Shown here: positions 51,204 through 59,705 of the stretch, piece after piece | How positions within the stretch are numbered: position 1 is the first letter of the stretch | Layout: every line of letters starts with the position of its first letter | Made by a program: the position numbers and the translations under genes | Assembly (NCBI RefSeq): GCF_006716885.1 | Contig: NZ_VFPU01000001.1 | Coordinates: 62,001-126,000 of the forward strand | Direction: 5' to 3' | DNA length: 64,000 nt | Source: Ornithinimicrobium humiphilum | GTDB taxonomy: Bacteria > Actinomycetota > Actinomycetes > Actinomycetales > Dermatophilaceae | Notes under the pieces: model-generated | What the model saw: the letters and a program-made list of their open reading frames with translations, nothing else | What the model was told of the DNA's origin: nothing | The model's database searches: none

Positions 51204-51572
51204 ATGAGTGCACCCTGCCCGTGCGGCACCGGCCGGTCCCTCGACGCGTGCTGCGGGCCGCTGCTGGCGACCGAGCGGCTGGCGGAGACGGCCGAGGAGC
51301 TGATGCGCAGCCGCTACACGGCCTACGTCCTGGGCGACGCCGAGCACCTGTGGCGCACCTGGGACCCGCGCACCCGCCCCGAGGAGCCCTACCTCGGCGA
51401 GGCCGGCTGGACCGGGCTGGTCGTGCACGAGGTGGTCGACGGGGGCCCGGAGGACCGGACCGGCGTCGTCGCCTTCGTCGCCACCCACGGCGTCGACGGC
51501 CGGCTGGAGGAGCGCAGCCTGTTCACGAGACGGGGCGGGCGCTGGTTCTACACCGGACCTGTCGAATCCTGA
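51204..51572 (+). CDS. YchJ family protein (SEC-C zinc motif)
   Basis: 122 residues. It starts SAPCPCGTGRSLDACCGPLL, the Cys-rich SEC-C-type zinc knuckle of YchJ. A NTF2-like domain follows (LMRSRYTAYVLGDAEHLWRT, ERSLFTRRGGRWFYTGP). Function unknown. Short single gene. Confidence 0.92.
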   Translation: MSAPCPCGTGRSLDACCGPLLATERLAETAEELMRSRYTAYVLGDAEHLWRTWDPRTRPEEPYLGEAGWTGLVVHEVVDGGPEDRTGVVAFVATHGVDGRLEERSLFTRRGGRWFYTGPVES

Positions 51573-51689
51573 CCCGATCGTTATCCGCCCGTGACCTGAC
51601 CTCTTCCCCGGGCCCGATCCGTTTCGTACGGTGGTGGGCGGTGCGTGCGCCACGGGGGCGCTCGCGCGACATATCGAGGGAGATATCGC

Positions 51690-54600
51690 GTGACATCAGC
51701 ACACGGGGGAACGCCCCCACGCCGAGCTCTCGCCGGCGTCGCCGTCCTGGCCCTGACGGGAGCTGTCCTGGCCCCGCTCAGCGCCAGCGCGGACGACGGT
51801 GACCGGATCGCGCCGGGGTCGCCGGCGCCGGAGAGCAAGATCCACGGCAACCAGATCAGCGGGGCGCAGGTCGCACCCTCCGCCTACTTCGTCGAACTCG
51901 CGAGCGAGCCCACCAGCCTGGGGGGCTCGCTCTCGAGCATCCGGGCCGAGCGCCAGGAGCTGATGGCGCACGCCGAGCAGGCCGGCGTCGAGCTCGAGAT
52001 CCGTTCCGAGTTCGGGTCCCTGTGGAACGGCGTGTCCGTGTCCGCGGCCGAGGGCGACCTCGCCAAGATCGCGGCCTCGGACGTCGTCGAGGCGATCTAC
52101 CCAGTGGTCGTCGTCGACGCCCCGGAGCGCCCGGAGGCGACCACGATCGACCCCGAGCTGTTCACCGCCATCACGATGACCGGCGCCGACGTCGTCCAGA
52201 GCGAGCTGGGCTTCGACGGCACGGGCGTGCGGGTCGGCATCATCGACACCGGCATCGACATCGACCACCCCGACCTCGGTGGCAACGGGACGCCGGGCAG
52301 CACCACCTTCCCGACCGCGCGGGTGACGCACGGCGTCGACCTCGTCGGCGACGACTACAACTCCGACCCCAGCGACCCCGCCTACTCGCCCGACCCGGTG
52401 CCGGACGCCAACCCCGACGACTGCCAGGGGCACGGCACGCACGTCGCCGGTATCGTCGGGGCGGACGGCGAGGTCACCGGCGTCGCGCCGGGCGTGACCT
52501 TCGGCGCCTACCGCGTCTTCGGCTGCGACGGCTCGACCGAGAGCGACGTCATGCTGCGCGCGATGGAGCGCGCCCTCTCCGACGGCATGGACGTCGTCAA
52601 CATGTCCATCGGCTCCTCCTTCATGACCTGGGCCGAGTACCCCACCGCGCAGGCCTCGGACGCGCTCGCCCGCGAGGGCGTGGTCGTCGTCGCCTCGATC
52701 GGCAACAGCGGCGCCAACGGCATCTACTCCGCCGGCGCCCCGGGCGTCGGCGTCGACACCATCGGCGTCGGCTCGGTCGACAACACCAGCTTCATGGCCA
52801 ACTTCTTCACCGACGAGACCGGCGAGGAGGTGCCCTACACCGTCGGCACCCCCGCCCCGGAGCCGCCGACCTCCGGCACCTCCACGGCGGTCGCGGTGGC
52901 CGAGCCGGGCACCGAGCTGGCCCCGGCCTGCGGCACCGACCCGTTCAGCGACGAGCAAGAGGCGCTCATCGACGGCAACTGGCTGCTCGTGCAGCGTGGC
53001 GGCCCGCCCGGTGGCGAGGCGTGCTCGTTCTACGAGAAGGCCTTCAACGGCCAGGCCGCCGGCGCGGCCGGCGTCATCATCTACAACAACGCGGCGGGCA
53101 TGGTGAACCCCAGCGTCGCCGGTGACCCGCCGATCACGGTGCCGGTCGTGTCGGTCTCCCAGGCCGACGGCGCCCGCCTGGTCGCCGCCGCGCTGGCCGA
53201 CGGGGGGACCACCCTGACCTGGCAGGAGGGCGAGGTCTCGATCCCGAGCCCGACCGGCGGTCTGATGAGCTCCTTCAGCTCCTTCGGCGCCACCGCGGAC
53301 CTGCGCTACAAGCCGGACGTCTCGGCGCCCGGTGGTCAGATCTACTCGACCTACCCGCTCGAGATCCAGCCGCACGCCACCCTGTCGGGCACCTCGATGG
53401 CCGCCCCGCACGTGGCCGGCGCCGTGGCCCTCATGCTCGAGGCCGACCCCGACCTGACGGTGCCCGAGGTCCGCACCCGGCTCCAGAACTCCGCCGAGCA
53501 GCTGCCGCTGAGCATCGCCCCGACCGCCGGTCTCGAGGTCGTCCACCGGCAGGGCGCGGGCATGATCCAGGTCGACAAGACGATCCTCGCGGACGTCGTG
53601 ATCGAGCCGGGTCTGGTCGACCTCGGGCAGCAGCTGCCCGGGGAGTCGAGCACGCACACGCTCACCTTCACCAACACCTCCGGCAGCGCCGAGATCTACG
53701 ACCTGTCCTACGTGTCGGCCGTCGCCACCTCCGGCACCGGCAACGACTGGGGCTACTACCTCGCCGAGGGCACGGCGGAGTTCTCCGCGCCCTCCGTCAC
53801 CGTCCCGGCGGGCGGGAGCGCCAGCGTCGACGTGACGATCACCTCGCCCGACGAGGACTACCTCTTCGGCGGCTACGTCGTGGCCACCGGCACCGACTCC
53901 AGCACCTACACGGTGCCGGTCGGTGGCGCGTCCTTCGACCTGCAGGACGTCGAGGTGCTGGCCGACCTGATCAACCCCGACGGCACCGTCGCGGTCGAGA
54001 TGCCCGTGCTGGGCCAGCTCCTGAGCTGCGGCCGGTTCCTCGGCATCGACTGCGTCGACCCGGACGGCGACTGGGACATCGCCGGGCCCGGCACCGTCTT
54101 CACGATGGACGAGGGTGACGTGCCGACCGCGCTGATCCACTTCGAGCACCAGGCGCGCGCGATGGACTGGGAGGTCTTCGAGGCCGATGCCGACGGCTCG
54201 AAGGGCGCCTCGCTCGGACTCGTGCGCGAGGAGGACTACCTCGCCCGCAGCGCCTCCCGCAACGGCATCTCGGCCTACACCTGGGACGGCATGGTCGTGA
54301 CGGAGACCGGGGCCCGCGAACGGGTGCCGAACGGCGACTACATCCTCGAGATCACCATCACCAAGGCCAGCGCCTGGAACGACGACCGCGAGCCGGGCAC
54401 GGAGGTCTGGACCAGCCCGGTCTTCGAGATCGCCTGGGCCGGCACCGGCCTGGTCGACCGTCCGAAGGTCAACCGTGCGCTGGGCACCGACCGCTACTCC
54501 ACGGCGGCCGAGCTCGCGGTGGAGAACTTCGAGCCCGGCGTCGGGACGGTCTTCGTGGGCAGCTCGCTGGACTTCCCGGACGCGCTCTCCGGCGCGGCGC

Positions 54601-55364
54601 TCGCCGGCGCCCTGGACGCGCCCGTCCTGCTCACCCGCCCGGACCTCGTCCCGGCGGCCACCCGGATGGCCCTGCAGACGCTCGCCCCCGAGCGGATCGT
54701 CATCCTGGGCGGCTCCGGGGCGATCAGCCCGGCCGTCGAGCAGCGGCTGGCCGGCTACGCCCCGGTCGTCGAGCGCATCGCCGGCACCGACCGCTACGCC
54801 ACCTCGGCCGCGGTCGCGGCGGAGTACGACTCCGCCGACGTGGTCTTCCTGGCCGCCGGCACGGCCTTCGCGGACGCGCTGTCGGCGACGGCACCCGCCG
54901 GGGTCGAGCAGGCCCCGGTCCTGCTGACCCGGCCGGACCACCTCCCCGCCTCCGTGCGGGGCGAGCTCGACCGGCTCCGTCCGCAGACCGTCGTCGTCGT
55001 CGGCGGTGAGCTCGCGGTCTCCGAGCAGGTCGCGGCGGCTGCCGGTGCCTACGGGGCGGACGTCGTCCGGATCTCCGGCGCCGACCGCTACGCGACCTCG
55101 GCCGCGGTCGCGGCGGAGTTCTTCCCGACGCCGACGGACCACGCGCTGCTGGCCAACGGGCTGAACTTCCCCGACGCGCTCGCGTCCGGCCCGGTCGCCG
55201 CGCACTACCAGAGCCCGGTGCTGCTGACCCGCCCCGGTGGGCTGCCGGCCTCGGTGCTCGGGGCGGTCGTCGACCTGCGGGCGCAGGAGATCACGATCGC
55301 CGGCGGCTACGGGGCGGTCTCCGGGGCCGTCCAGGAGCAGCTGGAGGCCCTGGTCTACCCGTGA
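51690..55364 (+). CDS. Secreted S8 subtilisin-like protease with PA domain and CWB2 repeats
   Basis: 1,224 residues from a GTG at 51690 with GAGGGAG upstream. Signal peptide (PRRALAGVAVLALTGAVLAP), inhibitor-I9 propeptide (~45-125), and catalytic domain with Asp186 (GIIDTGIDIDHPDL), His248 (GHGTHVAGI) and Ser569 (LSGTSMAAPHVAGA). A protease-associated domain inserts between them (~330-510; SFYEKAFNGQAAGAAGVIIY). Fn3-like domains follow. Three CWB2 repeats end the protein (LGTDRYSTA, AGTDRYATS, SGADRYATS; ~930-1224) and attach it to the wall. No downstream partner; a strong hairpin ends the unit. Confidence 0.94.
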   Translation: MTSAHGGTPPRRALAGVAVLALTGAVLAPLSASADDGDRIAPGSPAPESKIHGNQISGAQVAPSAYFVELASEPTSLGGSLSSIRAERQELMAHAEQAGVELEIRSEFGSLWNGVSVSAAEGDLAKIAASDVVEAIYPVVVVDAPERPEATTIDPELFTAITMTGADVVQSELGFDGTGVRVGIIDTGIDIDHPDLGGNGTPGSTTFPTARVTHGVDLVGDDYNSDPSDPAYSPDPVPDANPDDCQGHGTHVAGIVGADGEVTGVAPGVTFGAYRVFGCDGSTESDVMLRAMERALSDGMDVVNMSIGSSFMTWAEYPTAQASDALAREGVVVVASIGNSGANGIYSAGAPGVGVDTIGVGSVDNTSFMANFFTDETGEEVPYTVGTPAPEPPTSGTSTAVAVAEPGTELAPACGTDPFSDEQEALIDGNWLLVQRGGPPGGEACSFYEKAFNGQAAGAAGVIIYNNAAGMVNPSVAGDPPITVPVVSVSQADGARLVAAALADGGTTLTWQEGEVSIPSPTGGLMSSFSSFGATADLRYKPDVSAPGGQIYSTYPLEIQPHATLSGTSMAAPHVAGAVALMLEADPDLTVPEVRTRLQNSAEQLPLSIAPTAGLEVVHRQGAGMIQVDKTILADVVIEPGLVDLGQQLPGESSTHTLTFTNTSGSAEIYDLSYVSAVATSGTGNDWGYYLAEGTAEFSAPSVTVPAGGSASVDVTITSPDEDYLFGGYVVATGTDSSTYTVPVGGASFDLQDVEVLADLINPDGTVAVEMPVLGQLLSCGRFLGIDCVDPDGDWDIAGPGTVFTMDEGDVPTALIHFEHQARAMDWEVFEADADGSKGASLGLVREEDYLARSASRNGISAYTWDGMVVTETGARERVPNGDYILEITITKASAWNDDREPGTEVWTSPVFEIAWAGTGLVDRPKVNRALGTDRYSTAAELAVENFEPGVGTVFVGSSLDFPDALSGAALAGALDAPVLLTRPDLVPAATRMALQTLAPERIVILGGSGAISPAVEQRLAGYAPVVERIAGTDRYATSAAVAAEYDSADVVFLAAGTAFADALSATAPAGVEQAPVLLTRPDHLPASVRGELDRLRPQTVVVVGGELAVSEQVAAAAGAYGADVVRISGADRYATSAAVAAEFFPTPTDHALLANGLNFPDALASGPVAAHYQSPVLLTRPGGLPASVLGAVVDLRAQEITIAGGYGAVSGAVQEQLEALVYP

Positions 55365-55389
55365 GGTCCTGACCGCACGGCCCGGCACG

Positions 55390-55423
55390 GGAGGCCCCCG
55401 CACCACGTGGTGCGGGGGCCTCC
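55390..55423. terminator. Perfect 17-bp palindromic terminator
   Basis: GGAGGCCCCCGCACCAC is immediately followed by its exact complement. It stands between convergent genes and can end both. Confidence 0.85.
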
Positions 55424-55434
55424 TGCCGTGGTCC

Positions 55435-56217
55435 TCAGCCGCCGGTGACCAGCACCGAGCCGACGCTCGAGGACACCCGCACCTCGTGCTCGGAGGCGGG
55501 GTCGGACTCCACCTCGACGACCGCGGGGTCGAGGGTCGCGGTCGCCCGCACGTCGTAGGTGGCCCCGTCGGGCAGCCGGAGCTCGACGTCGCCCACCGCG
55601 GTGCGCAGCTCGACCGAGCCGGGCGGCTCCGCGAGGGTGGCACGGATCTGACCGACGGACGTGGTGACCCGGAGCGAGGTCGGCGCCCCGGTGACGGTGA
55701 CGTCGCCGACGGACCCGTCGACCGTGACGTCTCCGGTCAGCCCGGTGACGTCGACCTCGCCGACGCTCGCCCGGACGGTCACCGGCATCCCGGTGGGGAC
55801 GGCGACCTGCCAGTCGGCGTAGCACTGCGCGAGCTGCGCGGCGGACGGGCAGTCCAGGGAGACCGTGGTCACCCCGCCGGTCGTGGTGACGACGGGCGTG
55901 GGCTCGCGGAAGGACCAGTGCTTGGTGGCCGCCACGACCGGCTCCTCACCGGGTGCGGCCGCCCGCACGTCGACGTCCCCCGCGTCGCCGTGGACCACGA
56001 GCTCGGCGGTGCCCGCGGGCAGGGTCAGCACCTGGTGCTCGGCGTCCTCCACCATGGCGGGCACGGTGGCCGCGACGCCGCCCGCGACGAGCAGCGCGAC
56101 GGCGGCGCCCCCGACGGCGCGGACCGGCCCGTGCCGTCGCGCGTAGGCGGGAGCCGGCAGGGGCGGCTGGGCCGGGTGGTCCTGCGGCTGGACGGGCTGG
56201 TCCCGGGGCCCGGTCAC
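55435..56217 (-). CDS. DUF4097 family beta-repeat membrane protein
   Basis: 260 residues from a GTG overlapping the regulator stop (GTGA). A Pro/Gln-rich cytoplasmic head, one membrane helix (AVGGAAVALLVAGGVAATVP, ~35-55), then repeated short strands with VGDV/VGEV/VGQI turns (ASVGEVDVTGLTGDVTV, GSVGDVTVTG, TAVGDVELRL) forming the DUF4097 beta-helix. It may sense or stabilise the envelope. Third gene of an operon with a histidine kinase and response regulator, so a likely target or partner of that system. Confidence 0.85.
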   Translation of the reverse strand: MTGPRDQPVQPQDHPAQPPLPAPAYARRHGPVRAVGGAAVALLVAGGVAATVPAMVEDAEHQVLTLPAGTAELVVHGDAGDVDVRAAAPGEEPVVAATKHWSFREPTPVVTTTGGVTTVSLDCPSAAQLAQCYADWQVAVPTGMPVTVRASVGEVDVTGLTGDVTVDGSVGDVTVTGAPTSLRVTTSVGQIRATLAEPPGSVELRTAVGDVELRLPDGATYDVRATATLDPAVVEVESDPASEHEVRVSSSVGSVLVTGG

Positions 56218-56903
56218 GGCTCGTTCCCGTGCTCGAGCCACTGCAGCACCGCGAGCACCCGCCGGTGGTCGTCGCCGGTGGGAGCCAGGTCGAGCTTGCT
56301 GAAGATCGACGAGACGTTCTTCTCCACCGCGCCCTCGCCGATGAACAGCTCGCGGGAGATCGCGCTGTTGGTGCGGCCCTGCGCCATGAGCCGCAGCACG
56401 TCCTGCTCGCGCGGGGTGAGGCGCGAGAGCGGGTCGACGTGCCGGGCCCGCGACATCAGCTGCGAGATGACCTCCGGGTCGAGCGCCGTCCCGCCCTCGG
56501 CCACCGTGCGGATCGCCTCGATGAACTCGCTGGTGTCGGCCACCCGGTCCTTGAGGAGGTAGCCCACGCCCCGCGGCCGCCCGGCGAGCAGCTCGGTGGC
56601 GTAGGTCTCCTCGACGTACTGGCTGAGCACCATCACGGCGGTCTCGGGCAGCTCGGAGCGCACCACGAGCGCCGCCTCCAGGCCCTCGGAGGTGAAGGTC
56701 GGGGGCATGCGGACGTCGACGACGACGATGTCGGGACGGTGCTCGCGCACCGCGGCCAGGAAGGTCTCGGCGTCGGGGCAGGCGTCGACGACCTCGAGGC
56801 CGGCGGCCTGCAGCAGGCGGACGAGGCCGTCGCGGAGCAGCACGGAGTCCTCGGCGAGGATGACGCGCAGCCGGTCCGGCGCGCTCTGGTCGGGGGTGGT
56901 CAT
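56214..56903 (-). CDS. NarL/LuxR-type response regulator
   Basis: 229 residues. Receiver domain 1-130 with acidic pair ED (18-19), phosphoacceptor Asp63 in DIVVVDVRMPP, and the Lys in GYLLKDRV. A C-terminal LuxR HTH: LTPREQDVLRLMAQGRTNSA, ISRELFIGEGAVEKNVSSIF. It overlaps the kinase gene by 4 bp; activated by the adjacent kinase. Confidence 0.95.
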   Translation of the reverse strand: MTTPDQSAPDRLRVILAEDSVLLRDGLVRLLQAAGLEVVDACPDAETFLAAVREHRPDIVVVDVRMPPTFTSEGLEAALVVRSELPETAVMVLSQYVEETYATELLAGRPRGVGYLLKDRVADTSEFIEAIRTVAEGGTALDPEVISQLMSRARHVDPLSRLTPREQDVLRLMAQGRTNSAISRELFIGEGAVEKNVSSIFSKLDLAPTGDDHRRVLAVLQWLEHGNEP

Positions 56904-58282
56904 CGCGTCCTTCCGGGTCGCATGGGCAGGGTGATGGACAAGGTGGTGCCGGCTCCGGGCGGGGAGTCGACGTGCAGCTCGCCGTCGACGGAGGCGACGC
57001 GCTGGCGCAGGCCGGTGAGGCCGGTGCCGCGACCGAGCGCCGCACCGCCCCGACCGTCGTCACCGACGACGACGCTGAGCTGCTCCCCCGCCGGGCCGTC
57101 GCGGAGACCGAGGTCGACCGTGGCCCGCCGGGCGCCGGAGTGCTTGGCCACGTTGGTCAGCGCCTCCGAGACGCAGAAGTAGGCGATCGCCTCGACCGTC
57201 GGGTCGGGACGGCGGACGGCGGGGTCCGGCAGGTGGATGGAGACCGACACCGGCACCGGGCTGCGGGCGGCCAGCGCCGAGACGGCGGCGTCCAGGCCAC
57301 GGTCGGTGAGGATCGGGGGCACGATGCCGCGCGCCACCTGGCGCATCTCGACGATCGCCTCCTTGGCCGCGGCGTGCGCCTCGTCGATGAGGGCTCGGGC
57401 ACCGTCGGGGTCGCTGTCGAGGGTGGACCGGGCCAGGCCGAGGTTCATCGCGATCGCCACCAGCCGCTGCTGCGGTCCGTCGTGCAGGTCGCGCTCGATG
57501 CGGCGGCGCTCGGCCTCGACCGAGTCGATGGTCTCGGAACGGGAGGCGGCGAGGGTCTCGACCCGGTGGCTCATCTCGCGCAGCTGGCGCTGCGGGTCGT
57601 CCCCGAGCAGCCAGCGGGCCAGCGCCACGTCGACGCTGCCCAGGCCCCGGGCCACCCAGGGCACGGCCAGCAGCATGACGAGCCCGCCCAGCCCGCCCAC
57701 GGCATATCCGGTGGAGGTGGAGACGCGCAGGAGCCACAGCACGCGCACCCCGTCCTCCGGGGCCACGGTCGACAGGAACGGCAGGGCGGCCAGCGCGACG
57801 CCCTGCACGAGCAGGCCCAGCACGAGCAGACCGGCCAGCACCCCCCACAACCCGTGGAGGGCGGCCCACCCGAGCGCCCGGAGCCGCGGCTCGTCCAGCC
57901 CGAGCACCCGCCGCCAGGTGGGTGCCCCGCTGACCGGGACCGGCCCGACGTCGATGCCGGAGAAGACGGTGAGCATCCAGCGGTGGGCGCGGCCGAGCAG
58001 CCAGGCCGCCCAGAGACCGAGGGCCACCAGGACGAGACCGGCGCCCATGACGGGCGTGGAGAACAGGCCGGCGACCGTCAGGGAGACGATCACCAGGGCG
58101 GCGAGCGCCGTGCCCAGACCCAGCACGAGGCCCACGGCGACCCACCAGCCCTGCGCCCAGCGGCGCAGCAGGCGCGGGCGCACGGGAGGGTTCGCGAAGG
58201 TGCCGTCGGGGACCCTGCCGGGCAGGGGCGGCGGCGGCCCGGTGGTCCCGGCGCCCTCGGAGGGCAGGGCAGGAGCGGTCAT
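56900..58282 (-). CDS. Sensor histidine kinase (HisKA_3)
   Basis: 460 residues from ATG at 58282. About four to five membrane helices in residues 45-235 in two clusters without a large external domain, then HisKA_3 (EAERRRIERDLHDGPQQRLV, His in LHDG) and HATPase (SEALTNVAKHSGARR, VVGDDGRGGA, TGLTGLRQRV). A LiaS-like intramembrane sensor is likely given the DUF4097 gene; the signal is not known. Confidence 0.94.
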   Translation of the reverse strand: MTAPALPSEGAGTTGPPPPLPGRVPDGTFANPPVRPRLLRRWAQGWWVAVGLVLGLGTALAALVIVSLTVAGLFSTPVMGAGLVLVALGLWAAWLLGRAHRWMLTVFSGIDVGPVPVSGAPTWRRVLGLDEPRLRALGWAALHGLWGVLAGLLVLGLLVQGVALAALPFLSTVAPEDGVRVLWLLRVSTSTGYAVGGLGGLVMLLAVPWVARGLGSVDVALARWLLGDDPQRQLREMSHRVETLAASRSETIDSVEAERRRIERDLHDGPQQRLVAIAMNLGLARSTLDSDPDGARALIDEAHAAAKEAIVEMRQVARGIVPPILTDRGLDAAVSALAARSPVPVSVSIHLPDPAVRRPDPTVEAIAYFCVSEALTNVAKHSGARRATVDLGLRDGPAGEQLSVVVGDDGRGGAALGRGTGLTGLRQRVASVDGELHVDSPPGAGTTLSITLPMRPGRTR

Positions 58283-58437
58283 GCGTCCACCGTAGTGAGG
58301 CCGGGGGCGTGCGGACGAGGGTGCCGACCTCCGAGGTGGGAGGGGGGACAACCCCCGTCACGACCCGCCCGGTGCCCGTGATCCACCTCTCCCGCGGGAC
58401 CTCTTGCCTTCCTGCGGATCCGGCGTAGCGTCGGATC

Positions 58438-59367
58438 ATGATCGTCAACGATGACACCTCTGTAGACACGGCCACCGAGATCGGTCACGGACCGAAGACC
58501 GTCATCTGCCTGCCGGGCTGGTTCGGTTCGTCGACCGGCTGGGGCCAGGGTTTCGTGGACACGCTCGACCGCGAGCGTCTCCGCTACGAGTTCATGGACT
58601 ACCGCGGCTACGGCGAGCGCCGGGGCTCGGGCGGTCCCTACACGATCGACCAGATCGCCGCCGACGTCCTCGAGCTCGCGGACGACCTCGGCGTCGAGAG
58701 CTTCTCCCTCGTGGGTCACTCGATGGGAGGGTCGGCGATCCAGCGCGTGCTCGCCCTCGCCCCGGAGCGGGTGGAGTGCATCGTGGGCGTCACGCCCGTG
58801 CCCGCCTCAGGAACGCCCTTCGACGCCGAGGGGCGTTCGTTGTTCGAGGCGGCGGCCGCGGACGACTCGGCCCGTCAGGCGATCATCGACATCACGACCG
58901 GCAAGCGCCTGTCCTACGTGTGGATCGACAAGCTGGTCCGCCACAGCCGCGCCCGCTCCGACCAGGAGGCCTTCGCGGCCTACTTCGAGGCCTGGGCCGA
59001 CACCGACCACGCCGCCGAGGTGCCCGGTGACCGGGTGCCGGCGCTCGCGATCGTCGGCGAGCACGACCCGGCCATCACCGAGCAGGTCGTCCGCGACAGC
59101 TGGTGCGCGCTGCACCCGAGCTCGCAGGTCATCGTGCTCCGCAACGCCGGCCACTACCCGATGTTCGAGACGCCGATCCGCCTGGCGACCGTGATCGAGG
59201 AGTTCATCGAGGCGCAGCACGCGGCCGACAAGGACCGCCCGCTCGTGGCCACCACCGGAGCGGTCCGCGACGGCCGTCCGACGGCCCGGGAGCGGGTCCC
59301 GGAACGGGTGCCGGGGCCGGTCCGGGAAGATTTACCGAACCCTGACCAAGCCCATACCCCGTCTTGA
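58438..59367 (+). CDS. Alpha/beta hydrolase
   Basis: 309 residues. VICLPGWFGSSTGWGQGF, oxyanion region, MDYRGYGERR, nucleophile elbow LVGHSMGGSAIQ (Ser), acid in IVGEHDPAIT and His in NAGHYPMFETP. This is a complete catalytic triad of a general hydrolase. A ~40-residue Arg/Pro tail (PERVPGPVREDLPNPD) adds length. Cytosolic. Substrate unknown. Confidence 0.9.
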   Translation: MIVNDDTSVDTATEIGHGPKTVICLPGWFGSSTGWGQGFVDTLDRERLRYEFMDYRGYGERRGSGGPYTIDQIAADVLELADDLGVESFSLVGHSMGGSAIQRVLALAPERVECIVGVTPVPASGTPFDAEGRSLFEAAAADDSARQAIIDITTGKRLSYVWIDKLVRHSRARSDQEAFAAYFEAWADTDHAAEVPGDRVPALAIVGEHDPAITEQVVRDSWCALHPSSQVIVLRNAGHYPMFETPIRLATVIEEFIEAQHAADKDRPLVATTGAVRDGRPTARERVPERVPGPVREDLPNPDQAHTPS

Positions 59368-59380
59368 CCAACCCCGGGCT

Positions 59381-59402
59381 AACGTCGATCTCGATCGACG
59401 TT
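59381..59402. repeat. AACGTCGATC palindrome
   Basis: AACGTCGATC, two bases, then GATCGACGTT. Perfect 10-bp arms, 14 bp after the hydrolase stop and about 300 bp before the ligase. It lacks a T-tract, so an operator or a terminator stem are both possible. Confidence 0.55.
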
Positions 59403-59540
59403 GACGGGAACCACCCCGCCGGAGTCCCCTACCCCTGGCTCTGACGGACGGCCCCGAGGACTCGATCGAGCGCGCACGTCGCCTGGCGACCGGACCCCCT
59501 GCACCCGGTCGCTCATAGGGGGGAAGGCGTGCAACGCGCC

Positions 59541-59579
59541 GAAGGGCGCGCCGGCTGTCACGGGCCCGGCGCGCCCTTC
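59541..59579. terminator. GC-rich hairpin upstream of the ligase
   Basis: GAAGGGCGCGCCGG pairs with CCGGCGCGCCCTTC around an 11-bp loop; outer CAACGCG elements extend it as direct rather than inverted copies. No poly-T tract. Confidence 0.5.
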
Positions 59580-59705
59580 AACGCGTGCGGAGGTATGTCG
59601 TGCGAGTCACGTCGTGCCGCCCGCACTCCCCGCCCCGCTCCCGCCCACCCCGGGGTGGGCGTCTCCCGGGGGCGCCGTCGCCACCGCTGCGGCAGACTGC
59701 CGGAC

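Larger units (their letters stand above)
59368..59705. other. Gene-free 338-bp region with two inverted repeats
   Basis: Between the hydrolase and the ligase. It holds a 10-bp-arm palindrome at 59381-59402 and a 14-bp GC-rich hairpin at 59541-59579. A GGGGGGAAGG stretch near 59518 precedes short frames with no family features. A non-coding RNA or leader is possible, but I see no specific class. Confidence 0.5.
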
